Positions 8,501-17,425 of a DNA stretch of 64,000 bases are shown here, piece after piece. Numbering within the stretch: the first letter of the stretch is position 1; each line of letters begins with the position of its first letter. Source of the DNA: JAIVGV01 sp031425275 (GTDB lineage Bacteria > Acidobacteriota > Blastocatellia > Pyrinomonadales > Pyrinomonadaceae); NCBI GenBank assembly GCA_031425275.1, contig JANPJA010000145.1, positions 1 through 64,000 on the forward strand. The letters are read 5' to 3'. The translations under genes and the position numbers were made by a program. Under the pieces are notes generated by a model. It saw only the letters and a list, made by a program, of their open reading frames with translations. It was not told the DNA's origin and did no database searches.

Positions 8501-11500
8501 ACTGCACTAGAATCTCCGCCACCTCGCCGGCCGCGTACTCGCGCCGGTCGGGGATCAACTCCGCCTTCTCCGCTTCGACGCCGCGCGGGGACGGCCGCCC
8601 CCGCCCGCCCGCGACCCACAGCGTCAGCTCCGACTCGTTCAAACGCTCGCGGTCATCGCGCACGCGCGCCGTCACGCGGTAACGCCCGCCCGCCTTCGGA
8701 GTGAAACGGCACTCGACGGCTTCGGCGCGCGAACGCACCGCGCAAGTCTGCTCGTCCGTCTCGCGCTCCTGCCACTTCCCCTTAACGTATGCCCAGTCGA
8801 GCCGCACCGCGCGCACCTCGACCGCGCGATCAGTGATCGCGCGCCCGCCGAGATCGACGACGACTGACTCGACGACGAGCGGCTCGCCCTCGCGGACGAA
8901 AGTGCGCGGGCTGCGCAGGCCCACGTACAAGTCAGACGGGTGGACGATCAACTGCGTCGTCGCCGTCCACTGCTGCCGGTTCACGTCCGTCACGCTCGCC
9001 CGCGCCTCCACGGACGAGGCGCGCGCCGGCTCGACCGACTCGAAGTCGATCCGCAGGCGGTGCTTCCCGTCCGCGTCCGTGCGCCCCGCGAAGACTTCCG
9101 TGTGCGTCTCGCCGCCGTCCTCCGCGCCGACCCACCACGGCGTCCACTTGCCGAAGGTGAAATCATTGCGGTTGGGCGGCGTGAAGCTCGCCGGCTTCGA
9201 CGTGACGCGCCACGAGACGGGCGCGTCGGCCAGCCCGCCGCCCGCGAAGTAGCTCGCGTTGACGATCGTCTCGGCGTGGCCGCCGATTTTGTGCGGCCCC
9301 TCGCTCGTCTGCGCGCCCACCTCGAACTCGGGGCGGCGGAACTCCTGCACCTGAAAACTATGCTGGTGCTGCGCGTTGGCGGGGTGGACACCGTCGGCCG
9401 TGGTCTTCAGTGTCAGATGGGCGTAACCGAGGTTCATGGCGGGCGGCAGCTTGAGCGCGGTGTCGAAGCCGCCGAGGGCGTTGATCTTCAGCTCACCCTT
9501 CGTGATCTCGTTGTCGCGCGAATCAGTCAGCGTGTAGATGACTGTGCCGCCGCCAGCGTGCGCGCTCACGTCGCCCCCTGCGCCCATCCCGACGCGGCGT
9601 ATCCAGCCCTTGACGTGAACCTCCTCACCCGGCCGGTACATCTTACGGTCGTCGAAGACGTACCAGACCAGCACCTCGCCCGCCACACCCCGCGTCCAGC
9701 CGCCCCCGCCCCACGGGTGGAACGTCTCCGGCAGCATCGCCACGTCTTTGCCCGCCCGCGCGACGAGCACGCGCGGCTCGTTCTCCTGCCTCCCGCGGCG
9801 CGCGCTCTGCTTCGCCGCCTGTTCAGTCGTCGGCAGCTCCAACGCGGCGATCCCCTCCGCGCCGGTCGCGCCCTGCGCGCCGGTCGATAGAATCTCCAGC
9901 GCGACGCCCGCGAGCGGCGAGCCGTCCTTGAGCGACGTGGCCCACCCGGTCAGCCGCCTCCGATCGACGAAGGCGTCAAGCCCGATGTTCGTCACCTGCA
10001 CCCACACGACGACGCGCTCCTCGCGCTCGCGCGCCCGCACCGCCGGCTCGACGACGACGACGACCTGCCCGAACCCGCCGTCGAGCGCGGGCGCGAGATC
10101 AATCTGAGTTTCGACGGGCACGTCCACGCCCGCCTTCACCTCCGCCGTCGCCTCGCTGACGACCCGGCCGGGAAGCTCCATCGCCTGTGCGTTGCGGCCC
10201 GAGTTCGACTCGCGAAGGTATTGCGCGAACTGGCCCCAGTGTTCGGGCTTGACCGCGCGGAGGCTGAACTTGAGCGCGCGGTGGTTGACGCTGTAGATCG
10301 AAAAGCGCGGCGGCGCGTGCGGGTCTTGCACGACGAGGACGCCGTCGGTCGAAGACATCAGCGCGGGGTCGGCCGTGCCGACGTTAAAGACGAGCACGAT
10401 GTCGCGCCCGAGCAGTTGGCCGCGGGCGTCCTTAATCCCGGCGGCGAGCGTGACGTGATAAGTCGTCCGGCCGCGCTTCCGTCCTTCGATGACGACGGTC
10501 TGGCCGTGGAGTTGAATGTCGGCGTCGGGGATGGCCGGCTCGATCTTCACCTGCGACGCGGAGAAGGCCTCGGCGTCGAGCGGGTTCGTGAAAGTGATGC
10601 GGATGGAGTCGAACGGCGAGCAGCGTTTCTGGTAGCCGCACGCGGCGTCGCGGATGCTTAAAGCCCCGTAGGTTTTGAAAGTGAAACTCTGCGCGGCCGG
10701 CGTCGTGAGCGGCCCTTCGGCCGACGGCGTGCCGGGGCCGACGTGGACTTGGATTTGCGCGCCCGGCGCGAGCGGCTCGGACGCGCGGAACGCGAGCCAG
10801 CGATTCTCGCCCGCGTCGGCCGCGAGCTTTCGCACCGTCTCGTCCGCGCGCACTTCCGCGTCGGCCGCGAGCCGCAGGCCGACGACGGCGCGCCCGCCCG
10901 CGACCACGCGGACAGTGCGCAGCACGGCGGCCCGGTCGATTTTTTGATCGAAGGCGACGAACATCAGCGCGTCGCGCGACTGCGACTCGCCCGCCGGATG
11001 CGTCGCCGTGACGAGCACGGCCGGGGTCTGGAACGCCCACGAGCGCGCGGCCGCGAGCGTCGCGCCGCCCGGCGTGCGCGTCCCGGCGGGCACGCTCGCC
11101 GTAAAGCGCGTCGCGCCGGGCAGACGCACCTCCGGCTCGAACAACAGCGTCCGCGTCCCGACCCAACGCCAGCGGCCGGCGGGCTGCGGCGTGAGCTTGA
11201 CGGGCACGTCCGCGGCCGCGAGTTCCGCCAGCGACGTGACGGGCGCGACCGGTTGCGAGAACGTGACGCTGACCTGCGCGGAAAGCGGCGCGTCACCCAC
11301 GGGCGCGAAGCGCGACACTTCGAGCGCGCCCGCGTTCGCGCGCGGATCGGCGGGCGGCGCGGGGGCGTCCGGGCCGGGCGGGAACGAGACGTTGATCGTC
11401 TTCCCCGTTCGCGGCGGCGGCAGCGTCCGCTCGCGCAACGCAAAATCTTTCTTGTCGTCCCCGACAGTTTCGAGTGGCGGCAGCCGCCCCAAAATCTTTT

Positions 11501-11777
11501 GCGTCTCCGACTCGCTCAGACGCTCGGCCCGCGCGACCTTCGGCCCGCCCGGCGCGGGCGTCTCGGCCTGACCCCCGCCGCGGCTCAGTCGAAATCTCAA
11601 ACCCTTGCGGCGCGCGCGCGCCGAGTCGCTTCCGGCGTCGTCCTGTCCGGCGCGGCCTTCGACCGCCGCGCTCTCAGACTCCGCCGGGGCGAAGTCGCTC
11701 GCGATGATGGCGACGTTCGCGCCGAAGACGAGTTGCCACGCGAGGAGGAGGCGCGCGAGATTTTTTGTGATTGTCAT
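5592..11777 (-). CDS. large bacterial alpha-2-macroglobulin with thioester motif
   Basis: With the start at 11777 (M-T-I-T-K-N then a hydrophobic stretch) the protein has 2061 residues. An ATG at 11861 would add 28 basic residues that look non-coding, so I prefer the shorter form. The order fits the YfhM-like family: an Ig-like region (residues about 180-500), macroglobulin MG domains, a bait-region-containing middle, and the thioester motif C-A-E-Q (Cys codon at 7098-7100, residue about 1560) at the start of an alpha/alpha toroid complement-like domain. A receptor-like C-terminus ends at V-V-V-E-D. The reactive thioester traps attacking proteases in the periplasm. A G-G-G-A-G-G-G-G-G-G linker (near 7940-7965) sits just before the bait-like segment. 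No PBP1c gene, the usual neighbour in Proteobacteria, is present. Confidence 0.9.
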   Translation of the reverse strand: MTITKNLARLLLAWQLVFGANVAIIASDFAPAESESAAVEGRAGQDDAGSDSARARRKGLRFRLSRGGGQAETPAPGGPKVARAERLSESETQKILGRLPPLETVGDDKKDFALRERTLPPPRTGKTINVSFPPGPDAPAPPADPRANAGALEVSRFAPVGDAPLSAQVSVTFSQPVAPVTSLAELAAADVPVKLTPQPAGRWRWVGTRTLLFEPEVRLPGATRFTASVPAGTRTPGGATLAAARSWAFQTPAVLVTATHPAGESQSRDALMFVAFDQKIDRAAVLRTVRVVAGGRAVVGLRLAADAEVRADETVRKLAADAGENRWLAFRASEPLAPGAQIQVHVGPGTPSAEGPLTTPAAQSFTFKTYGALSIRDAACGYQKRCSPFDSIRITFTNPLDAEAFSASQVKIEPAIPDADIQLHGQTVVIEGRKRGRTTYHVTLAAGIKDARGQLLGRDIVLVFNVGTADPALMSSTDGVLVVQDPHAPPRFSIYSVNHRALKFSLRAVKPEHWGQFAQYLRESNSGRNAQAMELPGRVVSEATAEVKAGVDVPVETQIDLAPALDGGFGQVVVVVEPAVRAREREERVVVWVQVTNIGLDAFVDRRRLTGWATSLKDGSPLAGVALEILSTGAQGATGAEGIAALELPTTEQAAKQSARRGRQENEPRVLVARAGKDVAMLPETFHPWGGGGWTRGVAGEVLVWYVFDDRKMYRPGEEVHVKGWIRRVGMGAGGDVSAHAGGGTVIYTLTDSRDNEITKGELKINALGGFDTALKLPPAMNLGYAHLTLKTTADGVHPANAQHQHSFQVQEFRRPEFEVGAQTSEGPHKIGGHAETIVNASYFAGGGLADAPVSWRVTSKPASFTPPNRNDFTFGKWTPWWVGAEDGGETHTEVFAGRTDADGKHRLRIDFESVEPARASSVEARASVTDVNRQQWTATTQLIVHPSDLYVGLRSPRTFVREGEPLVVESVVVDLGGRAITDRAVEVRAVRLDWAYVKGKWQERETDEQTCAVRSRAEAVECRFTPKAGGRYRVTARVRDDRERLNESELTLWVAGGRGRPSPRGVEAEKAELIPDRREYAAGEVAEILVQSPFVPAEGVLTLRRSGLVRTERFRMNEPTHTLRVPIEEGYTPNVHAQVDLVGAAARTDEAGNTQEKLPKRPAFASGELNLSVPPLRRKLTVAAAPREGTLEPGSETTVDVEVKDANGRAVAGGEVAVVVVDESVLALTGYKLDDPLSVFYSQREEGVSDHHLREVVQLASAADLTIRTGGGGAGGGGGGPAPTSALKTSGRRMMAAGSRAEAFTMSEMVSVNNDSAPPMPAPMATPMPQAQDGEQAAIRLRQNFNALAVFAAAVPTDARGRASVTVKVPDNLTRYRVMAVAVAGGKQFGAGESAITARSPLMVRPSAPRFLNFGDRVELPVVVQNQTDKPLDVSVAVRAANASLTDGAGRRLTVAANDRVEVRFPVAAEQAGTARFQVGAVAGKFSDAAEVSLPVWTPATTEAFAAYGEIDDGAIIQSVKAPANVLPQFGGLELTTSSTQLQELTDAYLYLSAYPYECAEQLSSRILAVAALKDVLAAFDVKDAPTPAEARAAVARDIKRLHGMQNGDGGFGFWRRGERSWPFVTVHVAHALARAKEKDFNVPPEMLEAVKQYLRSVEARVPKDYPVPAKRAIAAYALNVRMKLGERDAARARKLVGEAGLANLPLEAAGWLLPVLSGDAASAVETEAIRRHLANRVAETAATAHFVTSYGEEGDYLVLHSERRADAVILESLIIDQPKHDLIAKLARGLLAHRKAGRWSSTQENVFVLLALDRYFRTYESAVPNFTARAWLGTAYAGEMKFAGRTTDRQQVNVPMSYLLDAAKRQPAQNLAVAKEGAGRLYYRVGLTYAPANLQLDAADYGFTVERAYEAVDDPKDVRRDGDGTWHIKSGARVRVRLTMHAPSRRYHVALVDPLPAGLESLNPALAVTGDVPEDESNAPPRPLARGWWWNPRWFEHQNLRDERTEAFASLLSEGVHTYSYVARATTPGAFVVPPAKAEEMYHPETFGRGRTDKVVVED

Positions 11778-12083
11778 CGAGGTTATTGTCTTTCCAGAAA
11801 GAAGTCGCAAGGTTTGACGCCGGCCGCGCGGGCGGGAGTTGGACACGCACGGCTTATTCACTTAGACGCCTCGCGGCGGCGCATGTTCCGCGCCGCGAAT
11901 CGCCGCGTTGGTGGAACGGGCGCCGCCCCGCGGCCTTGCGTCTGAATGGTTCGGTGTTGCTTACCCGACGCCGTCCGTGTTACCTAGAATCACGACGAAC
12001 GAACCGACACGAAAAAGCGACCCGGAGCCGGCCCGCCGCGAGGACAAGCAAGGCCGAGGCCCCGGTCGCGCGACGGAGGGTTG
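11778..12083. other. divergent intergenic region
   Basis: These 306 nt separate the divergent macroglobulin and molybdoenzyme operons. The only landmarks are a GGAGGG (12075-12080) next to the plus-strand start and a weak TTGCTT/TACCTA pair about 18 nt apart near 11957-11985. I see no hairpin repeat or RNA motif. Confidence 0.4.
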
Positions 12084-13706
12084 ATGAGCCAGCAGACTTT
12101 ACCACGCGCCGACGCGCCGCCACTGCCCACGCGCTGGGCGAAGGTCATAGACCAGACGCGCTGCATCGGCTGCCACGCCTGCACGACCGCCTGCAAATCA
12201 GAGAACCTCGTGCCACTGGGCGTCACGCGCACCTACGTCAAGCACGTTGACGTGGGCGTGTTCCCGCAAGCGCGGCGGGCGCATCAGGTGACGCGCTGCA
12301 ACCAGTGCGCCGACGCCCCGTGCGTCACGGCCTGCCCGACCTCCGCGATGTTCAAGCGGGCTGACGGCATCGTCGATTTCGACAAGTCCATCTGCATCGG
12401 CTGCAAGGCCTGCATGGCCGCGTGCCCGTATGATGCCATCTTCATCAACCCCGAAGATCATTCCGCCGAAAAATGTAACTTCTGCGCGCACCGCATCGAC
12501 ATGGGACTCGAACCCGCGTGCGTCGTCGTCTGCCCCGTCGAAGCGATCCTCGTCGGCGACATGAACGACGCCGACTCGAAGGTCGCGCGCATCGTCAATC
12601 GCGACGCCGTCAACGTCCGCCGCCCCGAGAAGGAGACGCACCCGAAACTCTTTTACAAGGGCGCGCATCAGGCGACGCTCGACCCGCTCGCCGCGCGCCG
12701 CCCCGGCGGGGGGATCTTCATGTGGAGCGAGCAGGCCACGGGGCCGGACGTGGTCAACTCCGGCCACCCCGATTACCACAACTCCTCGGCCGCCGCGCTC
12801 CTCTCCTACGACATCGCGCACGCCATCCCGTGGGACTGGCGCGTCAGCCTCTACACGTGGACGAAGTCCGTTGCGGCGGGCGTCTATCTCGTCGCCGCGC
12901 TGCTCATCATCTTCGCGTGGGTCTCCGGCCAACTCACGGAGACCGGCGGCGTGACCGTCACGACGAACGCCGCGACGACTACCACCACCTTCACGGGCGT
13001 CGCGTTGCTCGGCAATTTGTGGCTGTGGGTCGTGCCCGTCCTCTCCGGCGTCTTCCTCGCCATCACCGGCGCGCTGCTCATCTGGGACTTGGAGCACCCC
13101 GCACGCTTCTACCTGATCTTCACGCGCCCGCAGTGGCGCAGTTGGCTAGTGAAGGGCGCGTTCGTCATCGCCGCTTACACGCTCGTCCTCGGCCTCCACT
13201 TCCTCGCCGCGCTGCTCGGCAAACCCTCTTGGACGCTCCCGCTCATCATCGCCGGTGTTCCGCTCGCCGCGATGACGGCCATCTACACGGCCTACCTCTT
13301 CGCGCAGGCCAAGGCGCGCGACCTCTGGCAGAACCCGCTGCTCCCGCCGCACCTGCTCGTTCAGGCCCTGCTCGCCGGTTCCGCCGCCCTGCTCCCCTTC
13401 GCCGTCTTCTACGCCGAGTCGGCCGTCGCGCCCCTCGCGTGGACGCTCGGCCTCTCCTGCCTCCTCCACCTGCTCCTGGTGTGGGGCGAGACGACGCTCG
13501 CGCACCCCACGGCCCACGCCGCCCTCGCCGCCCGCGAGATGACCCGCGGCCGCTACGCCGCCTACTTCTGGGCCGGCCTCGCCCTCGTCCTCCTCGCCAC
13601 CCTCGCCCCGTGGCTCGAACTCGCCGCCGTCCCCGTCGCCCTCATGGGCCTCCTCCTCCACGAACACGCCTACGTGCAGGCCGGCCAGTCCGTGCCACTG
13701 GCTTAG
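12084..13706 (+). CDS. ferredoxin-NrfD fusion, electron-transfer and membrane subunit of a molybdoenzyme
   Basis: One 540-residue chain joins two normally separate subunits. Residues 1-160 form a four-cluster ferredoxin with cysteine sets at 27/30/33/37, 72/75/80/84, 104/107/110/114 and 131/134/146/150. From about residue 250 an NrfD/PsrC-type membrane domain follows, with about eight helices, which exchanges electrons with the quinone pool. The fusion brings quinone oxidation or reduction next to the iron-sulfur relay that serves the molybdopterin subunit at 14381. No signal peptide precedes the ferredoxin, so this half should sit on the cytoplasmic side. The ATG at 12084 is preferred over the adjacent TTG (12081) because GGAGGG ends at 12080. 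It is the first gene of the operon. Confidence 0.88.
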   Translation: MSQQTLPRADAPPLPTRWAKVIDQTRCIGCHACTTACKSENLVPLGVTRTYVKHVDVGVFPQARRAHQVTRCNQCADAPCVTACPTSAMFKRADGIVDFDKSICIGCKACMAACPYDAIFINPEDHSAEKCNFCAHRIDMGLEPACVVVCPVEAILVGDMNDADSKVARIVNRDAVNVRRPEKETHPKLFYKGAHQATLDPLAARRPGGGIFMWSEQATGPDVVNSGHPDYHNSSAAALLSYDIAHAIPWDWRVSLYTWTKSVAAGVYLVAALLIIFAWVSGQLTETGGVTVTTNAATTTTTFTGVALLGNLWLWVVPVLSGVFLAITGALLIWDLEHPARFYLIFTRPQWRSWLVKGAFVIAAYTLVLGLHFLAALLGKPSWTLPLIIAGVPLAAMTAIYTAYLFAQAKARDLWQNPLLPPHLLVQALLAGSAALLPFAVFYAESAVAPLAWTLGLSCLLHLLLVWGETTLAHPTAHAALAAREMTRGRYAAYFWAGLALVLLATLAPWLELAAVPVALMGLLLHEHAYVQAGQSVPLA

Positions 13707-13728
13707 ACAACAGATTGCGGGAGATCAG

Positions 13729-14403
13729 ATGGTTGACTATCAGAAGTATTACAATTTGGAGGGCTACATTTTCGAGGACGTGTATCTACGATTTCACGCT
13801 GAACACTCGCTGGGAGCGTTTGATCTGTTCTCAATCGTCATCTGGAAAGCCAACCGCGCTAAATCTCAAATTGCTTTAAAGCTTCTGGCAAGAGATCCCA
13901 ATGGGCGACGGGACTTGGACGCCATTGCCCGCACACTGACAGGTTCTTTGTATGAAGCACAGAACCATAAAGAGCGGCTACGGTTATTGATGAAAGATTG
14001 GAAGTTTGCTTTACCTATGGCCTCTTCCATTCTCAGCGTATGCTACCCCGAAGATTTCACCGTCTACGATTACCGTGTCCGTGAGCTTCTTGTGGGCTTT
14101 CGCGATCTGAATAACTTAACTGATTTTGAGAAAATCTGGGCAGGTTATAACGAGTACAAGGCCAAAGTTTCACAACTCGCCCCGGCCGGGTTAAATCTCA
14201 GAGATCAGGATAGGTATTTATGGGGTCAATCAATCGCCAAGCAGTTAGAGATAGATATTTACCGGTTGTTCCAACCGGAGATTCCTGAATTAGAGCAAAA
14301 GCATAAGCAAGGTTATGCGAGCAGTCCGCAGGCGGCGGAAGAAGTCGGTGAGTGGGAAGATGAGCAGGTCTGGGATAGTTATGAGCCTAAAGAAGCTGAA
14401 TGA
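13729..14403 (+). CDS. AT-rich orphan gene inserted in the molybdoenzyme operon, function unknown
   Basis: A 224-residue soluble protein, rich in Lys, Tyr, Asn and Ile and visibly AT-richer (below 50% G+C) than all neighbours. Its codon use clearly differs. The central part, A-S-S-I-L-S-V-C-Y-P-E-D-F-T-V-Y-D-Y-R-V, resembles the helix-hairpin-helix and following Asp segment of small DNA-glycosylase-like proteins, but I cannot confirm a family. The last ~25 residues are acidic. It starts 22 nt after the fusion gene, and its 3' end overlaps the preferred start of the molybdopterin gene by 23 nt. This position between partners that work together suggests recent insertion. It is probably expressed from the operon promoter. 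Confidence 0.7.
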   Translation: MVDYQKYYNLEGYIFEDVYLRFHAEHSLGAFDLFSIVIWKANRAKSQIALKLLARDPNGRRDLDAIARTLTGSLYEAQNHKERLRLLMKDWKFALPMASSILSVCYPEDFTVYDYRVRELLVGFRDLNNLTDFEKIWAGYNEYKAKVSQLAPAGLNLRDQDRYLWGQSIAKQLEIDIYRLFQPEIPELEQKHKQGYASSPQAAEEVGEWEDEQVWDSYEPKEAE

Positions 14404-17302
14404 GCGTGTGAGCGCGGCGCGCAGGGAGACGGAGGCGCGGGGGGAGACGTTTTATCCGGGGCCGAGCCGGATTCATTTGGCGGCGTTCCCGCCGAAGGAG
14501 CGTTGGGACGACTGGGTGGAGTTGGACTCGCGGGCGTGGCCGCGGCGCGAGGAGCGGCGGTACATGCTTGTGCCGACGACTTGCTTTAACTGCGAGTCGG
14601 CGTGCGGACTCCTCGCCTACGTGGATAAGGAATCGTTGCGCGTGCAGAAGTTCGAGGGCAACCCGGAGCATCCCGGGAGCCGCGGGCGCAACTGCGCGAA
14701 GGGGCCGGCGACGCTCAATCAGATCACCGACCCCGACCGGATACTTTATCCGTTGAAGCGCGTGGGCCGGCGCGGCGAGGGCCGGTGGGTGCAGGTCAGT
14801 TGGGACGAAGCCGTCGATGACATCGCGGCGCGCATCCGTAAAGCCATCACGGAGGGGAGGCCCAACGAGGTGATGTACCACGTCGGAAGGCCGGGCGAGG
14901 ACGGGTTCACCGAGCGGATACTCGCGGCGTGGGGCGTGGACGGTCACAACTCGCACACGAACGTCTGCTCGTCGAACGCGCGCGCGGGCTACCAGTACTG
15001 GATGGGCTACGACCGCCCGAGCCCCGATCACGCGAACGCGAAGGTCATCTTCCTCATCAGCTCGCACCTCGAAGCGGGCCACTACTTCAACCCGCACGCG
15101 CAGCGCATCATCGAGGCCAAGGCCGAGGGCGCGAAGATCATCGTCTTCGACACGCGGCTGTCGAACACCACGACGCACGCCGACTACTGGGTCGCGCCGT
15201 ACCCCGGCAGCGAGGCGGCCATCGTCCTGTCGATTGCGAACTACCTCATCCAGCACGATCTTTACAACCGCGAGTTCGTCCGCCGGTGGTGGAACTGGGA
15301 GGAGTTCATGGCGGTCGAGTGCCCGGAGCTGGAAACCAGTTTCGAGGTTTTCGAGGAGGTGCTCAAAACTCTTTACGCGAGTTACACGTTCGAGATGGCG
15401 GCGAAGGAGTCGGGCTGCGAGGCGGGCGTGATCGAAGAGATCGCGCGGGTGGTGGCGACCGCCGGCACGCGGTTTTCGAGCCACAACTGGCGCTCGGCCG
15501 CCGCCGGCAACAGCGGCGGGTGGCAGGTGGCGCGCACGCTCTTCTTCCTCAACACGCTGCTCGGCGCGGTGGCGACCGAGGGCGGCGTCTACCCGAATGC
15601 GTGGAACAAGTTTGTGCCCAAACCCATCTACTCGCCGCCGCACCCGCCGGAGTGGAACGAGCTGACGTGGCCGCGCGAGTACCCGCTGGCGATGAACGAG
15701 CTGTCGTTTCTGCTGCCGCACTTTTTGCGCGAGGGGCGCGGCAAGGTCGATGTCTATTTCACGCGCGTCTATAACCCGGTGTGGACGAACCCGGACGGGT
15801 TCTCGTGGATCGAGATGTTGCAGGACGAGAAACAGATCGGCTGCTACGTCGCGCTGACCCCGACGTGGAACGAGACGGCCTACTTCGCCGACTACATCCT
15901 GCCCACCGGCCACGGGTCGGAACGCCACGACATACATTCTTACGAGACGCACGACTCGCAGTGGCTCGGCTTCCGCCAGCCGGTGCTTCGCGCCGCGCGC
16001 GAGCGCATGGGCGAGTCGATTAAAGACACGCGCGAGGTCAACCCCGGCGAGGTGTGGGAGGAGAACGAGTTCTGGCTCGAAGTGACTTGGCGCATCGACC
16101 CGGACGGCAGTTTAGGCATCCGCAAGTTCGCCGAGTCGAAGGAGCGGCCGGGCGAGCGTCTGAGCGTGGACGAGTATTACAGCTTCATCTTCGAGAACTC
16201 CGTGCCGGGGCTGCCCGAGCGGGCGGCGGCCGAGGGGCTGAGCGCGTTCGAGTTCATGCGCCGCTACGGCGCGTTCGAGATCGGCCGCAAGGTCGGCGCG
16301 CTCTACGAACAGATCGTGCCGGCCGAAGAACTCGAAGACGTGCGCGTGGATCGTTTCGGCCGCGCCTACACGCAGACGGCGAAGCCCGCGTCGCCGAACG
16401 TCGTCCCCGTCAACACGCCGGACGGCGATTCGGAAGGCCGCCGCTTCGTCGGCGTGCGGGTGGACGCGGAAATCCGCCGCGGCTTCCCCACGCCAAGCGG
16501 CCGGCTCGAATTTTATTCGAAGACGCTGGCCGACTGGGGCTGGCACGACGAGTCGCTGCCGACCTACATCCGCAGCCACGTTCACCCCGATAACATGGAG
16601 GCGGATCAGAGCGTCCTCATCTCGACCTTCCGCCTGCCCGTCCAGATTCACACACGGAGCGCGAACGCCAAGTGGCTCGACGAGATCGCGCACACCAACC
16701 CGCTCTGGCTCCACACCAGTCACGCCGCGCGGCTCGGCGTCGCGACGGGCGACATGGTGCGCGTCGAGACCGAGATGGGCCACTTCGTCGTCCGCGCGTG
16801 GGTGACGGAGGGGATCAGGCCGGGCGTCGTCGCGTGCAGCCACCACATGGGCCGCTGGAAAATTTCGGAGCACGGCCAGCGTCAGATGATGGCGACCGTC
16901 GCGCTCTCGCACGAGGGCACGCGGTGGGGCATCAGACGCGAGAGCGGCGTCGGGCCTTACCCTTCGGCCGACCCCGACACGGCGCGCATCTGGTGGACGG
17001 ACGTGGGCGTGCATCAGAACCTCACCTTCCCCGTCCACCCCGACCCCGTTTCGGGTCAGCACTGCTGGCATCAGGCCGTCCGCGTGAAACGCGCCGAGCC
17101 GGGAGACTCCTACGGCGACATCTCCGTCGATACCGCGAAGGCCCGCGAGATTTACCGGCGTTGGCTCGGCCAAACCAAGCCCGCCGGCACCCACTCGCCC
17201 GACGGCACGCGCCGCCCCTACTGGCTGCTCCGCCCCCTCAAACCCGCGCGCGAAATCTTCCGCCTGCCGCAGGAAGAAACGGTTAACGAGGGGCGTCAGT
17301 AG
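14381..17302 (+). CDS. molybdopterin oxidoreductase catalytic subunit (DMSO reductase superfamily)
   Basis: The protein has 973 residues from ATG 14381. GTG 14408 is a possible alternative, and there is no strong ribosome site for either. A [4Fe-4S] motif uses C68, C71, C75 and C105. H-T-N-V-C-S-S-N-A-R places Cys196 as the likely Mo ligand, as in polysulfide/thiosulfate-type enzymes rather than Ser (DMSO reductase) or Asp (Nar). The dinucleotide-binding domain follows at the C-terminus (about 760-900). The N-terminus lacks a twin-arginine signal, so the enzyme should be cytoplasmic, matching the untagged ferredoxin half of its partner. The substrate cannot be read from sequence. A TorD-like chaperone gene follows. 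The stop codon (TAG) lies inside the start of the next mirrored repeat. Confidence 0.88.
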   Translation: MSLKKLNERVSAARRETEARGETFYPGPSRIHLAAFPPKERWDDWVELDSRAWPRREERRYMLVPTTCFNCESACGLLAYVDKESLRVQKFEGNPEHPGSRGRNCAKGPATLNQITDPDRILYPLKRVGRRGEGRWVQVSWDEAVDDIAARIRKAITEGRPNEVMYHVGRPGEDGFTERILAAWGVDGHNSHTNVCSSNARAGYQYWMGYDRPSPDHANAKVIFLISSHLEAGHYFNPHAQRIIEAKAEGAKIIVFDTRLSNTTTHADYWVAPYPGSEAAIVLSIANYLIQHDLYNREFVRRWWNWEEFMAVECPELETSFEVFEEVLKTLYASYTFEMAAKESGCEAGVIEEIARVVATAGTRFSSHNWRSAAAGNSGGWQVARTLFFLNTLLGAVATEGGVYPNAWNKFVPKPIYSPPHPPEWNELTWPREYPLAMNELSFLLPHFLREGRGKVDVYFTRVYNPVWTNPDGFSWIEMLQDEKQIGCYVALTPTWNETAYFADYILPTGHGSERHDIHSYETHDSQWLGFRQPVLRAARERMGESIKDTREVNPGEVWEENEFWLEVTWRIDPDGSLGIRKFAESKERPGERLSVDEYYSFIFENSVPGLPERAAAEGLSAFEFMRRYGAFEIGRKVGALYEQIVPAEELEDVRVDRFGRAYTQTAKPASPNVVPVNTPDGDSEGRRFVGVRVDAEIRRGFPTPSGRLEFYSKTLADWGWHDESLPTYIRSHVHPDNMEADQSVLISTFRLPVQIHTRSANAKWLDEIAHTNPLWLHTSHAARLGVATGDMVRVETEMGHFVVRAWVTEGIRPGVVACSHHMGRWKISEHGQRQMMATVALSHEGTRWGIRRESGVGPYPSADPDTARIWWTDVGVHQNLTFPVHPDPVSGQHCWHQAVRVKRAEPGDSYGDISVDTAKAREIYRRWLGQTKPAGTHSPDGTRRPYWLLRPLKPAREIFRLPQEETVNEGRQ

Positions 17303-17419
17303 TCAGTTGTCCGTCGTCAGTTGTTTGTCGTCATTAGTCTTGCGCGCTTCGATTCAAGCATCAAGTTTATCCATCACAAACGACTGACCACTGACCACTG
17401 ACCACGGACGACTGACCGC
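17293..17419. repeat. mirrored heptamer element, GTCAGTT family
   Basis: The left arm GTCAGTAGTCAGTTGTCC... starts inside the last codons of the molybdopterin gene and supplies its TAG stop. After a unique 60-nt centre, the right arm (C-G-A then CTGACCACTGACCACTGACC) ends 7 nt before the chaperone start. It therefore fills the whole gap between two operon genes and would form a hairpin in their shared mRNA. Confidence 0.85.
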
Positions 17420-17425
17420 TTCCTG

